This document shows positions 1 through 8,229 of a stretch of 55,125 nucleotides of DNA, in pieces. Source of the stretch: CAXTTV01 sp964247295 (GTDB lineage Bacteria > Chloroflexota > Ktedonobacteria > Ktedonobacterales > Ktedonobacteraceae); assembly GCA_964247295.1 (NCBI GenBank), contig CAXTTV010000006.1:1-55125 (forward strand). The letters run 5' to 3'. The notes below the pieces were generated by a model, which was not told the DNA's origin, did no database searches, and saw nothing but the letters and a program-made list of their open reading frames with translations. Made by a program: the position numbers and the translations under genes. The number at the start of each line of letters is the position of its first letter. The stretch's first letter is position 1.

Positions 1-54
1 GTGAACTTAGGCTTCTTGCGAAGCCACGAGGTCTTTAGCCTCGTGGTAGTTCAC
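1..54 (+). mobile_element. Probable right end of an IS200/IS605-type element (omega-RNA 3' end)
   Basis: An outer 7-bp stem GTGAACT (1-7) / AGTTCAC (48-54) encloses two overlapping hairpins: GGCTTC-ttgc-GAAGCC (10-25) and CCACGAGG-N7-CCTCGTGG (24-46). A GAAGCC, then a GC hairpin with a TTTAG-containing loop, then GTAGTTCAC is the usual look of the right end of IS200/IS605 (IS1341-group) elements, which is also the 3' end of the TnpB guide RNA. The matching tnpB would lie left of the window on the plus strand, so the element is only partly visible. It could instead be a terminator for the minus-strand ccm operon. Confidence 0.6.
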
Positions 55-94
55 TGCCTTCTAAAGGATATTTCATAATCTGATCTCAAAGGTT

Positions 95-562
95 CTAGCG
101 TTTCTCGCGCAGGTTGTTTGTCAGGGCGAAGGGCCAGCGCCAGACTAGCAGGATGATCAGGTTGCTCAGAAAGGCGACGATCGCGAAGGAGAGGGGCAGC
201 CGCCTCTCGATGAGATACCGGATAATCAGTGCGATCGGCAGACCGCAGATCCACGCCAGGCTGGTACGAATGACCGCTTGCTTTGGATTTGTGGCGACCG
301 CTCTTGTGAAGAGTTTGAAGAAGGGGGCGGCTACGAACCAGCCGATGGCGAAGGGGAGGGCCGTTACGATTGTATGCCCCAGATACTCCAGTAGCCCACT
401 GGCGTTGATGTCGTGGCTGCGTTCACCGATGACCGCGAAAACTAGAAAGACCAGGGTATCCCCGGCAATTAAGGAGCTCAGGAATGCCCTGTCGGTCATT
501 GGTTTATGGGTTGCATATCTGATTTCGTTTGTCTTTTTCTTGACATCGTTGCGTGTCGCCAT
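95..562 (-). CDS. DUF3054 family membrane protein
   Basis: Encodes 155 residues with about four hydrophobic segments. The order FALGD-like start (AFLSSLIAGDTLVFLVFAVIGERSH), the LLEYLGHTIVTALPFAIGWF segment, the RTSLAWICGLPIALIIRYL segment and a final VWRWPFA match the DUF3054 family. Family function is unknown. The start at 562 is chosen because GGAGG sits 8 nt upstream; the longer reading frame runs into the intergenic hairpin. It is the last gene of the ccm operon, 105 bp behind ccmD, so its link with cytochrome maturation may be only transcriptional. Confidence 0.8.
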   Translation of the reverse strand: MATRNDVKKKTNEIRYATHKPMTDRAFLSSLIAGDTLVFLVFAVIGERSHDINASGLLEYLGHTIVTALPFAIGWFVAAPFFKLFTRAVATNPKQAVIRTSLAWICGLPIALIIRYLIERRLPLSFAIVAFLSNLIILLVWRWPFALTNNLREKR

Positions 563-630
563 GATATATGCCTCCAATGGTCTCTGCGCTTGCGTACAGC
601 AAAGGGAAAGTGGATGTCTCCCCACCCCCA

Positions 631-657
631 CCAGGGCCGCGCCCCTGGACCTCGCTC
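631..657. repeat. Dispersed GC-rich hairpin repeat (copy 1)
   Basis: The inverted repeat CCAGGG-N6-CCCTGG (631-648) is followed by ACCTCGCTC. The string CCCCTGGACCTCGCTC (642-657) recurs with one change at 33071-33086 beside another GC-rich hairpin. It lies between ccmD and the DUF3054 gene, so it is inside the transcript. It looks like a short REP-type intergenic repeat and has no coding potential. Confidence 0.45.
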
Positions 658-667
658 ATCAAGTTGG

Positions 668-829
668 TTACATTTTCTCGTTTGCTTCTGGTCTGTTCTG
701 TTGCTCGCGGACCAGCTCCTCTACGGCTGCCAGTTCGGTGCGTACCCCACGAATTCGGAGCGCAATAAACGCGAGATACGCGAAAAGCCCCAACCAGATA
801 ATGCCGTAGGCGGCGATAAGATAATTCAT
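668..829 (-). CDS. ccmD: CcmD-like small heme exporter protein
   Basis: A 53-residue ORF, MNYLIAAYGIIWLGLFAYLA at the start, with one transmembrane helix followed by a charged, coiled-coil-like tail (LAAVEELVREQQ). Size, topology (helix then basic/acidic cytoplasmic tail) and position directly after ccmC are those of CcmD, which binds the CcmABC complex and helps release holo-CcmE. AAGGAG overlapping the ccmC stop supplies the ribosome binding site, 10 nt before the ATG. Sequence conservation in CcmD is low, so the call rests mostly on size and context. Confidence 0.8.
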   Translation of the reverse strand: MNYLIAAYGIIWLGLFAYLAFIALRIRGVRTELAAVEELVREQQNRPEANEKM

Positions 830-843
830 GTCGACATAACTCC

Positions 844-1593
844 TTATTCCTCGACCAGGGCGTGCAGCCGAACGGCCAGAGTCTGCATTTTCTCAAGTTG
901 ATAGAGTTGGATCATCAGGAAGGCGTAGAAAAGCGTAAAGGTGACCATGCAGATCAGGAAGACCGAGAGCATCTCCGGTGGCAACTGGGCCTGTTGCCCA
1001 ATCGGGAGCACCGACTGTGGGTGCAGCGTACGCCACCAGTTCACGGAAAGATAGATGATGGGTACGTCGATTACTCCTAAAATTCCAAGGACGGCCCCGG
1101 CTCTGGCTCCGGCCCCCGCGCTGGCTCGCCCAAAGGCATTGCGCAACATCAGATAGCCTACATAAAGAAACCAGAGAATTAATGTGGTGGTCAGACGAGC
1201 GTCCCAGGTCCACCATGTTCCCCAGATCGGTCGGCCCCAGATCGAGCCGCTAAATAGGGCCAGTGTGGTGAAGATTGCTCCCAGCTCGGCGCTGGCACGC
1301 GCTACCCAGTCCCAGCGCTCATCCCGGCGGATCAGATAGCCCAGGCTTGCTACGGCCAGTACGCCATATGAGAGCATCGCGATCGTCGAGAGGGGGACAT
1401 GAAAGTAAAAGATTTTCTGTGGCGCTCCCTGCACTGCGTCATAGGGAGCATACACAAATATGCCCCAGATGGAGATGAGCATCCCGATGCAGGAGAGAGC
1501 GCCCAGGATCAACGTGATGGGCGAGAGCCGAACCTCTGCCCGTCCCTTTGTGATCCCGCGCTGCTCCGTCGTGTTCCTGTTAACAACTGCCAT
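844..1593 (-). CDS. ccmC: Heme exporter / heme-handling protein CcmC
   Basis: Encodes 249 residues with six predicted membrane helices. It carries the tryptophan-rich WWD signature of the CcmC/CcmF/CcsA heme-handling family (WGTWWTWDARLTTTLILW) and the HVPLS periplasmic histidine segment near residue 60. CcmC delivers heme to CcmE at the outer face of the membrane. The ATG at 1593 follows GGAG by 7 nt and is preferred over an upstream GTG. It follows ccmB by 51 bp and precedes ccmD by 14 bp. Confidence 0.93.
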   Translation of the reverse strand: MAVVNRNTTEQRGITKGRAEVRLSPITLILGALSCIGMLISIWGIFVYAPYDAVQGAPQKIFYFHVPLSTIAMLSYGVLAVASLGYLIRRDERWDWVARASAELGAIFTTLALFSGSIWGRPIWGTWWTWDARLTTTLILWFLYVGYLMLRNAFGRASAGAGARAGAVLGILGVIDVPIIYLSVNWWRTLHPQSVLPIGQQAQLPPEMLSVFLICMVTFTLFYAFLMIQLYQLEKMQTLAVRLHALVEE

Positions 1594-1644
1594 AGTCCAG
1601 CTCCAATGAATGTCCTCACACACGTAACCCGGTGCAAAGGGCGG

Positions 1645-2325
1645 TTATTCTTCGATTACATATTCAAACGTGAGCATCGAGACGCTCAGAAAAATGACAT
1701 CAAAGGCGGCGATCAATCCCAGCCAGGGCGGCTCATTGCTGCTTGCCAGCAGCAGGGAGCCGGTGGCGCGCACCGCCGCGATCACTACCGGTACGATCAA
1801 TGGAAAGATCAGGATCGGCAGTAGTAGCTCGCGCGTTCGCGTGGCCGCCGCCATTGCTGAGAACAGTGTGCCCACCGCCGAGATCCCGATCGTCCCCAGC
1901 AGCACGATTGGCAGCAGGGGGGCGACGGCCAGCGGCAGGGCAAAGAGTCCTATAAAGACTGGGATCGCTACAATTTCTACTACACCGATAAATAGCACAT
2001 TTCCAAGCAATTTCGCAAGATAGATCGCCTTGCGATCCACTGGACAGAGCAGCAGCCGATCCAGCGAGCCCTGCTCCCGCTCTGCCGCGATTGTTCTACC
2101 AAGCCCAAGCAGGCTGGCGAACACAAAGGCGATCCATAGCACGCCCGGCGCGACCGCCGCCTGGTTATCCACGCGGAGATCAAAGGCAAAGTTAAAAATA
2201 ATCAGGACCAGCAGGGCAAACAGCCCCATACTCATCCACATCTGACGGCTGCGGATCTCGCTTCGGAGATCCTTCCAGAGGATCGCCCAGGCCTGCTCCC
2301 AGAAAAGCCTGATGCCAGCCATCAA
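1645..2325 (-). CDS. ccmB: ABC-type heme exporter membrane subunit CcmB
   Basis: Encodes 226 residues with six membrane helices. The opening WAILWKDLRSEIRSRQ and the segment ERE-QGSLDRLLLCPVDRKAIYLAKLLGN are typical of CcmB. With CcmA and CcmC it forms the complex that energises release of holo-CcmE. The ATG overlaps the ccmA stop by 4 bp, showing translational coupling. Confidence 0.93.
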   Translation of the reverse strand: MMAGIRLFWEQAWAILWKDLRSEIRSRQMWMSMGLFALLVLIIFNFAFDLRVDNQAAVAPGVLWIAFVFASLLGLGRTIAAEREQGSLDRLLLCPVDRKAIYLAKLLGNVLFIGVVEIVAIPVFIGLFALPLAVAPLLPIVLLGTIGISAVGTLFSAMAAATRTRELLLPILIFPLIVPVVIAAVRATGSLLLASSNEPPWLGLIAAFDVIFLSVSMLTFEYVIEE

Positions 2326-3029
2326 GCGACCACCTTCTGATACAGGTTTCGCAGCTCGCCCATCTCCATCTCACATGATGGGCGTTGGAATATCAGACGA
2401 CCTTTGTTTAACGCGATCAGGCGGTCGCTATAGCTCAGGGCATGCTCAAGTTGATGCGTTGTAAAGAGTACGCCTCCACCGCGCTGTGCATGCTCTTGAA
2501 GCAGTTCATTCAGAAGGGCATTGCCGCTCTCGTCCAGGCCCGTATCCGGCTCATCGAAGAGGAGCAGCAGGGGATCATGGATCAGGGCGCGCACCAATGA
2601 GATCCGTTGAAGCTGGCCGCGCGAAAGCACGCCGATCCTTTCATTAACGCGTCTGGAGAGGCCGACCCGCTCTACTAATGTAAGTGCCCGTTCCCTGGCC
2701 CCTTTGATCCCGTACATCTGCCCAAAAAACAAGAGATTCTCCATTACCGTCAACTCCTCATAGAGGTAAGGTTGATGGGCCAGAAAACCGATATTGCGGC
2801 GTAGGTACTGGAGATCCTGACGCGTCTCAATCCCGTTGAGACGGATGGTTCCTGACTCAGGCTTGAGTAGCCCCGCGAGCACTCTCAAGAGAGTAGTCTT
2901 ACCCGCGCCATTGGCCCCAAGCAAGGCCACGCGTTCTCCTGAATTGATCGTGAGATCCAGGCCGCGCAACACCGGCTTCAATCCGAAGCTTTTTTTCAGT
3001 CCATTAATCTCCAGGCAGGGGATCGCCAA
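2322..3029 (-). CDS. ccmA: ABC-type heme exporter ATPase CcmA
   Basis: Encodes 235 residues of a single ABC ATPase domain: Walker A GANGAGKTT near residue 40, signature LSRGQLQRISLVRAL, Walker B LLLLFDEPDTGLDE and the switch histidine in FTTHQLEHA. The start is a TTG, 6 bp behind the preceding stop, with only a weak AAAGGG upstream, so the exact start is less certain. It hydrolyses ATP to drive heme chaperone turnover with CcmBC. Confidence 0.92.
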   Translation of the reverse strand: MAIPCLEINGLKKSFGLKPVLRGLDLTINSGERVALLGANGAGKTTLLRVLAGLLKPESGTIRLNGIETRQDLQYLRRNIGFLAHQPYLYEELTVMENLLFFGQMYGIKGARERALTLVERVGLSRRVNERIGVLSRGQLQRISLVRALIHDPLLLLFDEPDTGLDESGNALLNELLQEHAQRGGGVLFTTHQLEHALSYSDRLIALNKGRLIFQRPSCEMEMGELRNLYQKVVA

Positions 3030-3035
3030 AACGTG

Positions 3036-4388
3036 TTAACCCTTTCTGCCGCTTTTTCGAGCCGGCTCTGGCTCATCCATCAGGCGGCGGATACGAGATT
3101 TCAAAGAATCGCGGCGCTCTTGATAGGCCGACTTTGAGATCTTTCCAGCCTCATAGGAGCGATCTAATTGCATCAGATCCTTCATCAGCTCTTTGCGGCG
3201 CTCCTCGCGATCGTCATCCTCCGCCTTGTGCTGAGGATGTGTCTGAGTATGGTGCGCGCCAGATTTATGATGACGACCGGTCTCAGCGGTAGCGTTTCTT
3301 TTTGATCCGCGCCGTCTGGGGAGCCAGGCTGGTCGATCGTCGGGATTCTTGCTGGTAACCTTAAAGATAAACGTTGAGGCCAGCAGGACCGCGATCAGAA
3401 TCGCCAGGCCGACGAGGAGCCAGATCCAACGCTGATCGTTGACCGCAGCACTATCGGCGATGGTCGCGGGAATAGGGAGTCCTTCCAATTTCACGTGAAC
3501 CTCATTCTCAGGTGGCAGATCGCTGGCCTGGAGCAGGCGGTACGACTTCTGATCTGAGGCCGTGACCACGCCAGCCGCCTTGAAGCCGGACGCATCCGAT
3601 TGCAGTTCCGGAGGCAGCAGCAGCGATTGCTGAACCGTTGGATAAACTACTTTATAGGACAGATTATAGGTAGAGCCAGTGTATGGCAGATTAAAAGAAA
3701 ATGCAAACTGGCTGTTTCCAGGCGGGAGCGCCACATCCGAAGCAAAGCCCTTACTAACCTGAACCACCTGATAGCCATCAAAACCCGCCTTTAGCGCCAG
3801 ATCGCGGCTATCATCTGGCAAGGAGAAGCGTAGCGCATTCGGCATGCTATTTTTCGCGGCCAGCGATCCCACGTACGTCCTGTTATCCAGATTGCGGAAG
3901 GTATAGATCGCCGAGATTGAAATTCGTCCATGCTGAGCATCCGGCTTATTGAGCAGCATTGTCGATTGAAGAATCGCGATCTTTTTTGTCTCGTTTGTCG
4001 CATCATAGACCGTCAGATTGCTTTGCTGATCTGGTTTGCTGTCCAGGTGGAGCAGCGAGCCGTTATAGTGCGCACCCTGAAAGCGTGTATAGAGGGCGTA
4101 AAGCGTCTCTTTTCCGGTATCTAAACCGGTAAAAGAGAAATTTCCTTTCGCATCAGTTTTCAGCGTCTTGAGATCCTTGCTGCTCTGGCCCTGAGCCATC
4201 TGAAGCGTAATCTCTTGATTAGCGACAGGGGCATTACTGTGTGTCCCATTGAGAAGCTGCCCGGAGATATGGCCACTATTGGAGGCGGCCCTGGCTGTAA
4301 ATGTCGAGGTGAGAAAAAGAGGAAGGGCCAGAAGCAGCGCCAGCACCAGAACGTATGGATGTTTAGTCTTTTGTTTCTGAGTCATCAT
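3036..4388 (-). CDS. Secreted/membrane protein with carboxypeptidase-regulatory-like domain inside the ccm operon
   Basis: Encodes 450 residues. A signal peptide (basic start, hydrophobic residues 10-33, ending TARAAS) leads to an extracellular beta-rich region; residues about 40-120 (SGQLLNGTHSNAPVANQEITLQ, then DAKGNFSFTGLDTG) resemble a carboxypeptidase regulatory-like/CNA-B fold. One membrane helix lies near residues 323-345, followed by a Lys/Arg/His-rich cytoplasmic tail ending in a short helical unit (LMQLDRSYEAGKISKSAYQ) like the tail of CcmI-type proteins. The 5' end overlaps the previous gene by 26 bp. It is not a standard Ccm component; an extracytoplasmic assembly or cytochrome-binding role is a guess from position. 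Confidence 0.75.
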   Translation of the reverse strand: MMTQKQKTKHPYVLVLALLLALPLFLTSTFTARAASNSGHISGQLLNGTHSNAPVANQEITLQMAQGQSSKDLKTLKTDAKGNFSFTGLDTGKETLYALYTRFQGAHYNGSLLHLDSKPDQQSNLTVYDATNETKKIAILQSTMLLNKPDAQHGRISISAIYTFRNLDNRTYVGSLAAKNSMPNALRFSLPDDSRDLALKAGFDGYQVVQVSKGFASDVALPPGNSQFAFSFNLPYTGSTYNLSYKVVYPTVQQSLLLPPELQSDASGFKAAGVVTASDQKSYRLLQASDLPPENEVHVKLEGLPIPATIADSAAVNDQRWIWLLVGLAILIAVLLASTFIFKVTSKNPDDRPAWLPRRRGSKRNATAETGRHHKSGAHHTQTHPQHKAEDDDREERRKELMKDLMQLDRSYEAGKISKSAYQERRDSLKSRIRRLMDEPEPARKSGRKG

Positions 4389-4719
4389 TTTCCTTCATCT
4401 GGCGCAACTGCTCCTCAATTTCTGTGTCCAGCTCTTGCTCGCGCTCGCGTCGATCCTTAAAAGCCAGTAGAGCTCGCTGCATATAGCGCTCCCGTAGAGA
4501 ACTATAGTCCGCTTCCGCGAGGTTGCCAAGCTGATAGTCCAGCTCAATCTCATGGAGCGCGGCCCGCGCCGCCTGTTCTTGATCGCTGGTCCCTAAAGGT
4601 GATCCATCGTTGGATGGGAGAAGGGCGGGAGATCCTTGTCGCCGATAGAGTGGATATAACACAAACGAGAGCGTCCCCATCGCGAAGATTAGAGAAAGCA
4701 GCAGGATCGGGAGCGTCAT
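4363..4719 (-). CDS. ccmI: Short CcmI-like cytochrome c biogenesis protein
   Basis: Encodes 118 residues: one N-terminal membrane helix (residues 3-22), then a loop and a helical region ARAALHEIELDYQLGNLAEA followed by a YSSLRERYMQRAL segment. That helical signature, an LxELExDyxxGxLsexDY pattern, is the one found in the N-terminal part of CcmI/CycH. The TPR domain of full CcmI is absent. It starts within the ccmH stop (4-bp overlap). A structural role with CcmH and CcmF in apocytochrome handling is inferred. Confidence 0.7.
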   Translation of the reverse strand: MTLPILLLSLIFAMGTLSFVLYPLYRRQGSPALLPSNDGSPLGTSDQEQAARAALHEIELDYQLGNLAEADYSSLRERYMQRALLAFKDRREREQELDTEIEEQLRQMKENDDSETKD

Positions 4720-5273
4720 GGTCTGACCTCCTTCTTATGGGAGGCCTGGAAGATCGGGTCCTCGGCAGCCAGTTCAGCCTCTAGTTCAGCCCGATAGCTA
4801 TCTATCTCAGCATCTCTTGTAGGACCGCCGCTTTGCGTGCGGTTTCTGCTTCCACGCCAGTCCCGCAGCACAAACAGCATAACCCCAGCTCCCAGTATCA
4901 GCAGCAAAACCGGCACAATCCATGCCAGCAGCGTAAAGCCCTGAGTCGGTGGAGACCAGACAATCCCATCCCCATAGCGATCCTTAAAATATTGGATTAC
5001 CTGCTGCTCCGAGCGCCCGGCCTGAAGTTGATCGTGAATGCTCTGGCGGATCTGTTGAGAAAGATACGTTGTCGAGTCCGCTACCGACTCGCCCTGACAG
5101 ATCGGGCACTTAAGCTGCTCCGCCACATCGTGCGTCCGTTGATCCAACGTTCTTTGCGAACTTGCAGGATTGAACAGCACAAAGGACCAGACCGCCGTGA
5201 TCAGAGTCAGGGCCGCGATTAGGATCAGCAGTGGTCGGCGTCGCTGGAATGTTTCGGATCGTAGGGAGCTCAT
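4716..5273 (-). CDS. ccmH: Cytochrome c maturation protein CcmH
   Basis: Encodes 185 residues. An N-terminal membrane helix (about 14-35) precedes the redox motif LKCPICQ (C56, C59), followed by the helical domain ending near GDGIVWSPPTQGFT, then a second membrane helix (WIVPVLLLILGAGVMLFVL) and an acidic tail. CcmH reduces the apocytochrome CXXCH cysteines for heme attachment. It overlaps ccmF by 4 bp. Confidence 0.93.
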   Translation of the reverse strand: MSSLRSETFQRRRPLLILIAALTLITAVWSFVLFNPASSQRTLDQRTHDVAEQLKCPICQGESVADSTTYLSQQIRQSIHDQLQAGRSEQQVIQYFKDRYGDGIVWSPPTQGFTLLAWIVPVLLLILGAGVMLFVLRDWRGSRNRTQSGGPTRDAEIDSYRAELEAELAAEDPIFQASHKKEVRP

Positions 5274-7273
5274 GAAACCGCCACCTCCTCTTTGGTCGGG
5301 ACTTCACTGGGGACCACTCGGGGCGTGGCCGAGCGTCTCTGAGCAGGCCACCAACAGATTATACCGCCCAGCAGCATCAGTAATCCACCGTACCAGACCA
5401 GGGGGACCAGGGGGTTCACATAAACCTGAAGGGTCGCGCTATTCGGCCCCTTCCAGTCCGCGAGAAAGATATACAGATCCGTCAGACCGAAAGTGGTAAT
5501 TGAGATCAGGCTCGCCGGTTGATTGCCAAAGTTGCTATAAATCTGCCGGCCTGGATAAATATATTTCTGAAGCTGTCCATCGTGCCAGATCTGGACCTGG
5601 GCCGTAACCGTCTCCACATTATCTTCTTTAATATCGGTATTGCCCAGATAGACCAGTCGGTAGCCTGAGACCTGCGTATCCTGTCCTGCCTGCAAAAAAG
5701 CATCCTTCTGCACCTGGAAAAAGTGTGAGCCGATCACACCCAGCGTCAACATCACCAGGCCTAGATGCACAATATAACCGCCGTAGCGCTGACGATAGCG
5801 GGAGATCAACATCAAGAGCGCGATCGGATATGGCTCGCCATGGGAATGGCGGACGCGCATCCCACGCCAGAGCTCATAGAAAACCGCCATCGCAGTAAAG
5901 GCGCAGACCGAAAAGCCAATGTTTGCCCAGAGCGAGTAGATTCCCACCAGTGGTAGAACCAGCGCGCAGAGGGCCGCCGCGATCGCTGGCACCCCCAGGT
6001 TTCGCCAGATGGCGCGGGTCGAAGTACGTCTCCAGGCCAGCAGGGGACCGATCCCCATCGCCAGAATCAGCAGTACAAAGATCGGGCCATCCACCTGATT
6101 GTAGAAGGGCGCGCCCACCGAGATCGTCCCTTTCCGCAGAGCCTGCGAGATCAGCGGGAACAGCGTTCCCCAGAGGGTCGCGAACGTAATCCCCACCAGC
6201 AAGAGATTATTCAGCAGAAAGATCCCCTCGCGCGACAGCACCGAGTCAAAATCCTGCTCCGGCTGAAGCTTTGGCAATCTGAAAAAGAACAGACCCAGGC
6301 TAAAGAGAACCACAATCGCCAGAAAGATCAAATAATACGAGCCGATCGCCGAATAAGCAAAGGAGTGGACCGAACTGATAATCCCGCTACGAACCTCAAA
6401 GGTCCCGAAGATCGAAAGCGCGAATGAGCCGATCACCAGGATCAGATTCCAGACCTTCAGCATCCCCCGGCGTTCCTGCACCATACTGGAGTGCAAAAAG
6501 GCCGTCGAGGTCAGCCAGGGGAGCAGAGCGACATTCTCCACCGGGTCCCAGCTCCAATAGCCGCCCCAGCCCAGCACATGGTAGGCCCACCACGCCCCCA
6601 GGACCAGACCTGCCGTTTGAATTGACCAGGAGGCCAGCGTCCAGCGGCGGATCGAGCGCAGCCAGGCATTATCCAACTGACCGGAGATCATCGCCGCCAC
6701 CGCGAAAGCAAACGGTAGCGAGAAGCTCATAAAGCCTAGCAACAGCATCGGAGGATGGATGAGCATACCGGGGTCCATTAAAATAGGGTTTAGACCAACC
6801 CCATCGGGGGGCGCAATCGGCAAACGCGTAAAAGGATTGGAAACCGATGTCAGCGTAATCAAAAAGAACGTCTCGATCCCCATCAGGGTAGCGATTACAT
6901 AGGGAACCAGGCGGGCCGGTGCCTTTTTCGAGGTCGCGACAAACAGCGACGAGAACAGTGAGAGCGTCAAAGCCCAGTAGAGCAGCGAGCCCTCCTGACC
7001 ACCGTAAAAGGCCGCCGTCACATAGTACCAGGGCATCGAGCGGCTGGAGTGCTGAGCCACATAGCTCACCCCAAAATCGTGCGTCAGAAACGAAGTAATG
7101 AGAGCCGCTGAGGCTAGTATCAGACAGAAAGTCACCACCAGCACGCCGCGCCGGGCGCTGGCAAGCAGAGGCTCACTGGAGCGGATCGCCCCGAGGATCG
7201 CCACGACCATACTATAGAGAGAGAAGCCAGCCGCGAAGATCAACGCCACAATCCCCGGATCTGAAAAATGCAT
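5270..7273 (-). CDS. ccmF: Heme lyase subunit CcmF
   Basis: Encodes 667 residues with about 14-15 membrane helices. The WWD signature is present (GWGGYWSWDPVENVALLPWL), as is the MGIETFF region and the large extracytoplasmic domain before the last helix. CcmF with CcmH ligates heme from CcmE to apocytochrome c. The ATG at 7273 is preferred because AGGGGAG lies 8 nt upstream and it falls 2 bp after the ccmE stop; the longer frame would overlap ccmE by 49 bp. Confidence 0.95.
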   Translation of the reverse strand: MHFSDPGIVALIFAAGFSLYSMVVAILGAIRSSEPLLASARRGVLVVTFCLILASAALITSFLTHDFGVSYVAQHSSRSMPWYYVTAAFYGGQEGSLLYWALTLSLFSSLFVATSKKAPARLVPYVIATLMGIETFFLITLTSVSNPFTRLPIAPPDGVGLNPILMDPGMLIHPPMLLLGFMSFSLPFAFAVAAMISGQLDNAWLRSIRRWTLASWSIQTAGLVLGAWWAYHVLGWGGYWSWDPVENVALLPWLTSTAFLHSSMVQERRGMLKVWNLILVIGSFALSIFGTFEVRSGIISSVHSFAYSAIGSYYLIFLAIVVLFSLGLFFFRLPKLQPEQDFDSVLSREGIFLLNNLLLVGITFATLWGTLFPLISQALRKGTISVGAPFYNQVDGPIFVLLILAMGIGPLLAWRRTSTRAIWRNLGVPAIAAALCALVLPLVGIYSLWANIGFSVCAFTAMAVFYELWRGMRVRHSHGEPYPIALLMLISRYRQRYGGYIVHLGLVMLTLGVIGSHFFQVQKDAFLQAGQDTQVSGYRLVYLGNTDIKEDNVETVTAQVQIWHDGQLQKYIYPGRQIYSNFGNQPASLISITTFGLTDLYIFLADWKGPNSATLQVYVNPLVPLVWYGGLLMLLGGIICWWPAQRRSATPRVVPSEVPTKEEVAVS

Positions 7274-7275
7274 AA

Positions 7276-7725
7276 CTATCTCCCCTGAGGGCCCGGCGTC
7301 GCGGACTGAAATTTCGATGGACATTTCGCCAGCAATGTTTGTGCCTGGAAGGTGCCCTGACCACTATAGCGGCCCTCAACCACCACTTGAATTCCAGGTC
7401 GGAAGATATCTGGAACTACACCTTTATAGGACACGGGCAGCGCCTGACCACTATCAGAAATGGTGAAAGAGATCGTCTGCTGCTGATCCTTATGCTGCAC
7501 GCTGCCCGGCTGTACAATCCCGGCCACCCGGACCGCCTGAGTGGCGCAACTGGAGCAGTGATGAAGTTCAGGCACCGTCATATAGTAGACCGCGCTGGCC
7601 TGTGTATTCGCGTAAATAAGATAGATCACAGCCCCCAGGATCGCCAGGCCCGCGATCAGAAAACTCACAGGCCAGCGTGTTTTGCGTGACCGTGTAGGTT
7701 CGGTAACAGAAATAGTCTGTTGCAC
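7276..7725 (-). CDS. ccmE: Heme chaperone CcmE, cysteine-type
   Basis: Encodes about 149 residues: one N-terminal membrane anchor (SFLIAGLAILGAVIYLIYA) and the OB-fold periplasmic domain (VYYMTVPELHHC, VRVAGIVQPGSVQ, VSYKGVVPDIFRPGIQVVVEGRY, FQAQTLLAKC). The heme-binding motif, HxxxY in the classical protein, reads CPSKF here, so the ligand His is Cys and the Tyr is Phe. Cys-type CcmE (CxxxY) is known from archaea and sulfate reducers. A GTG at 7725 is preferred since GGAGGA lies 6 nt before it; an ATG at 7743 overlapping the previous stop is the alternative. Confidence 0.9.
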   Translation of the reverse strand: MQQTISVTEPTRSRKTRWPVSFLIAGLAILGAVIYLIYANTQASAVYYMTVPELHHCSSCATQAVRVAGIVQPGSVQHKDQQQTISFTISDSGQALPVSYKGVVPDIFRPGIQVVVEGRYSGQGTFQAQTLLAKCPSKFQSATPGPQGR

Positions 7726-7739
7726 GATAGATCCTCCAA

Positions 7740-8207
7740 TCAATGGGGCGCGATGCTGGCCTCAAAAAGTGTATTCAGGAGCGCGCCAAGAAAAAATACA
7801 ATGATACCCAGGACCAGCATAAGCTGTGGGGCCGCCTTCGAGAGGCTGGTAGAGCGTTTCGCCAAACGTCTAAGATTGCTCTGGCCCAGATAGATCGCCA
7901 GCAGGAACAGGCCCAGCGCCCCCGCAATCTTTAATCCAAGCGTCACCAGATAAGGCAGGCCAAGACTGGTCTGCGTCAGACGATCGAAAGTCAGATATAC
8001 ACCGGTCAGTAACAGTACACCGACGCAGACGTTCACAAGTTTGGTAAACCGTTGCGCGATTTTTCCCGCGACCTCCGATGGAGCACCTGTCGCGCGGAGG
8101 GCCGGACCGATCACCAATTGATACATCAGGCTGCCACCAATCCAGGCCGTCGCCGCCAGAATATGGATCAAGCGCATCGTCAGGTGAAGAACCAAAGGAA
8201 ACGTCAC
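7740..8207 (-). CDS. CopD-like four-helix membrane protein
   Basis: Encodes 155 residues with four membrane helices. The first two (RLIHILAATAWIGGSLMYQL, and FTKLVNVCVGVLLLTGVYLTF) carry the histidine-helix and IGG pattern of the CopD/DUF2269 family of copper- or heme-linked membrane proteins. The start is a GTG with a poor ribosome binding site; an ATG at 8177 is an alternative. Its place between tlpA and ccmE suggests a role in copper or heme supply for respiration, but this is inference. Confidence 0.75.
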   Translation of the reverse strand: MTFPLVLHLTMRLIHILAATAWIGGSLMYQLVIGPALRATGAPSEVAGKIAQRFTKLVNVCVGVLLLTGVYLTFDRLTQTSLGLPYLVTLGLKIAGALGLFLLAIYLGQSNLRRLAKRSTSLSKAAPQLMLVLGIIVFFLGALLNTLFEASIAPH

Positions 8208-8229
8208 AGCTTTTTGTCCCCGCTCCCTC

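Noticed and set aside
114..809. 231-codon plus-strand ORF
   Set aside because: Antisense to DUF3054 and ccmD, low-complexity Ser/Arg translation, no ribosome binding site.
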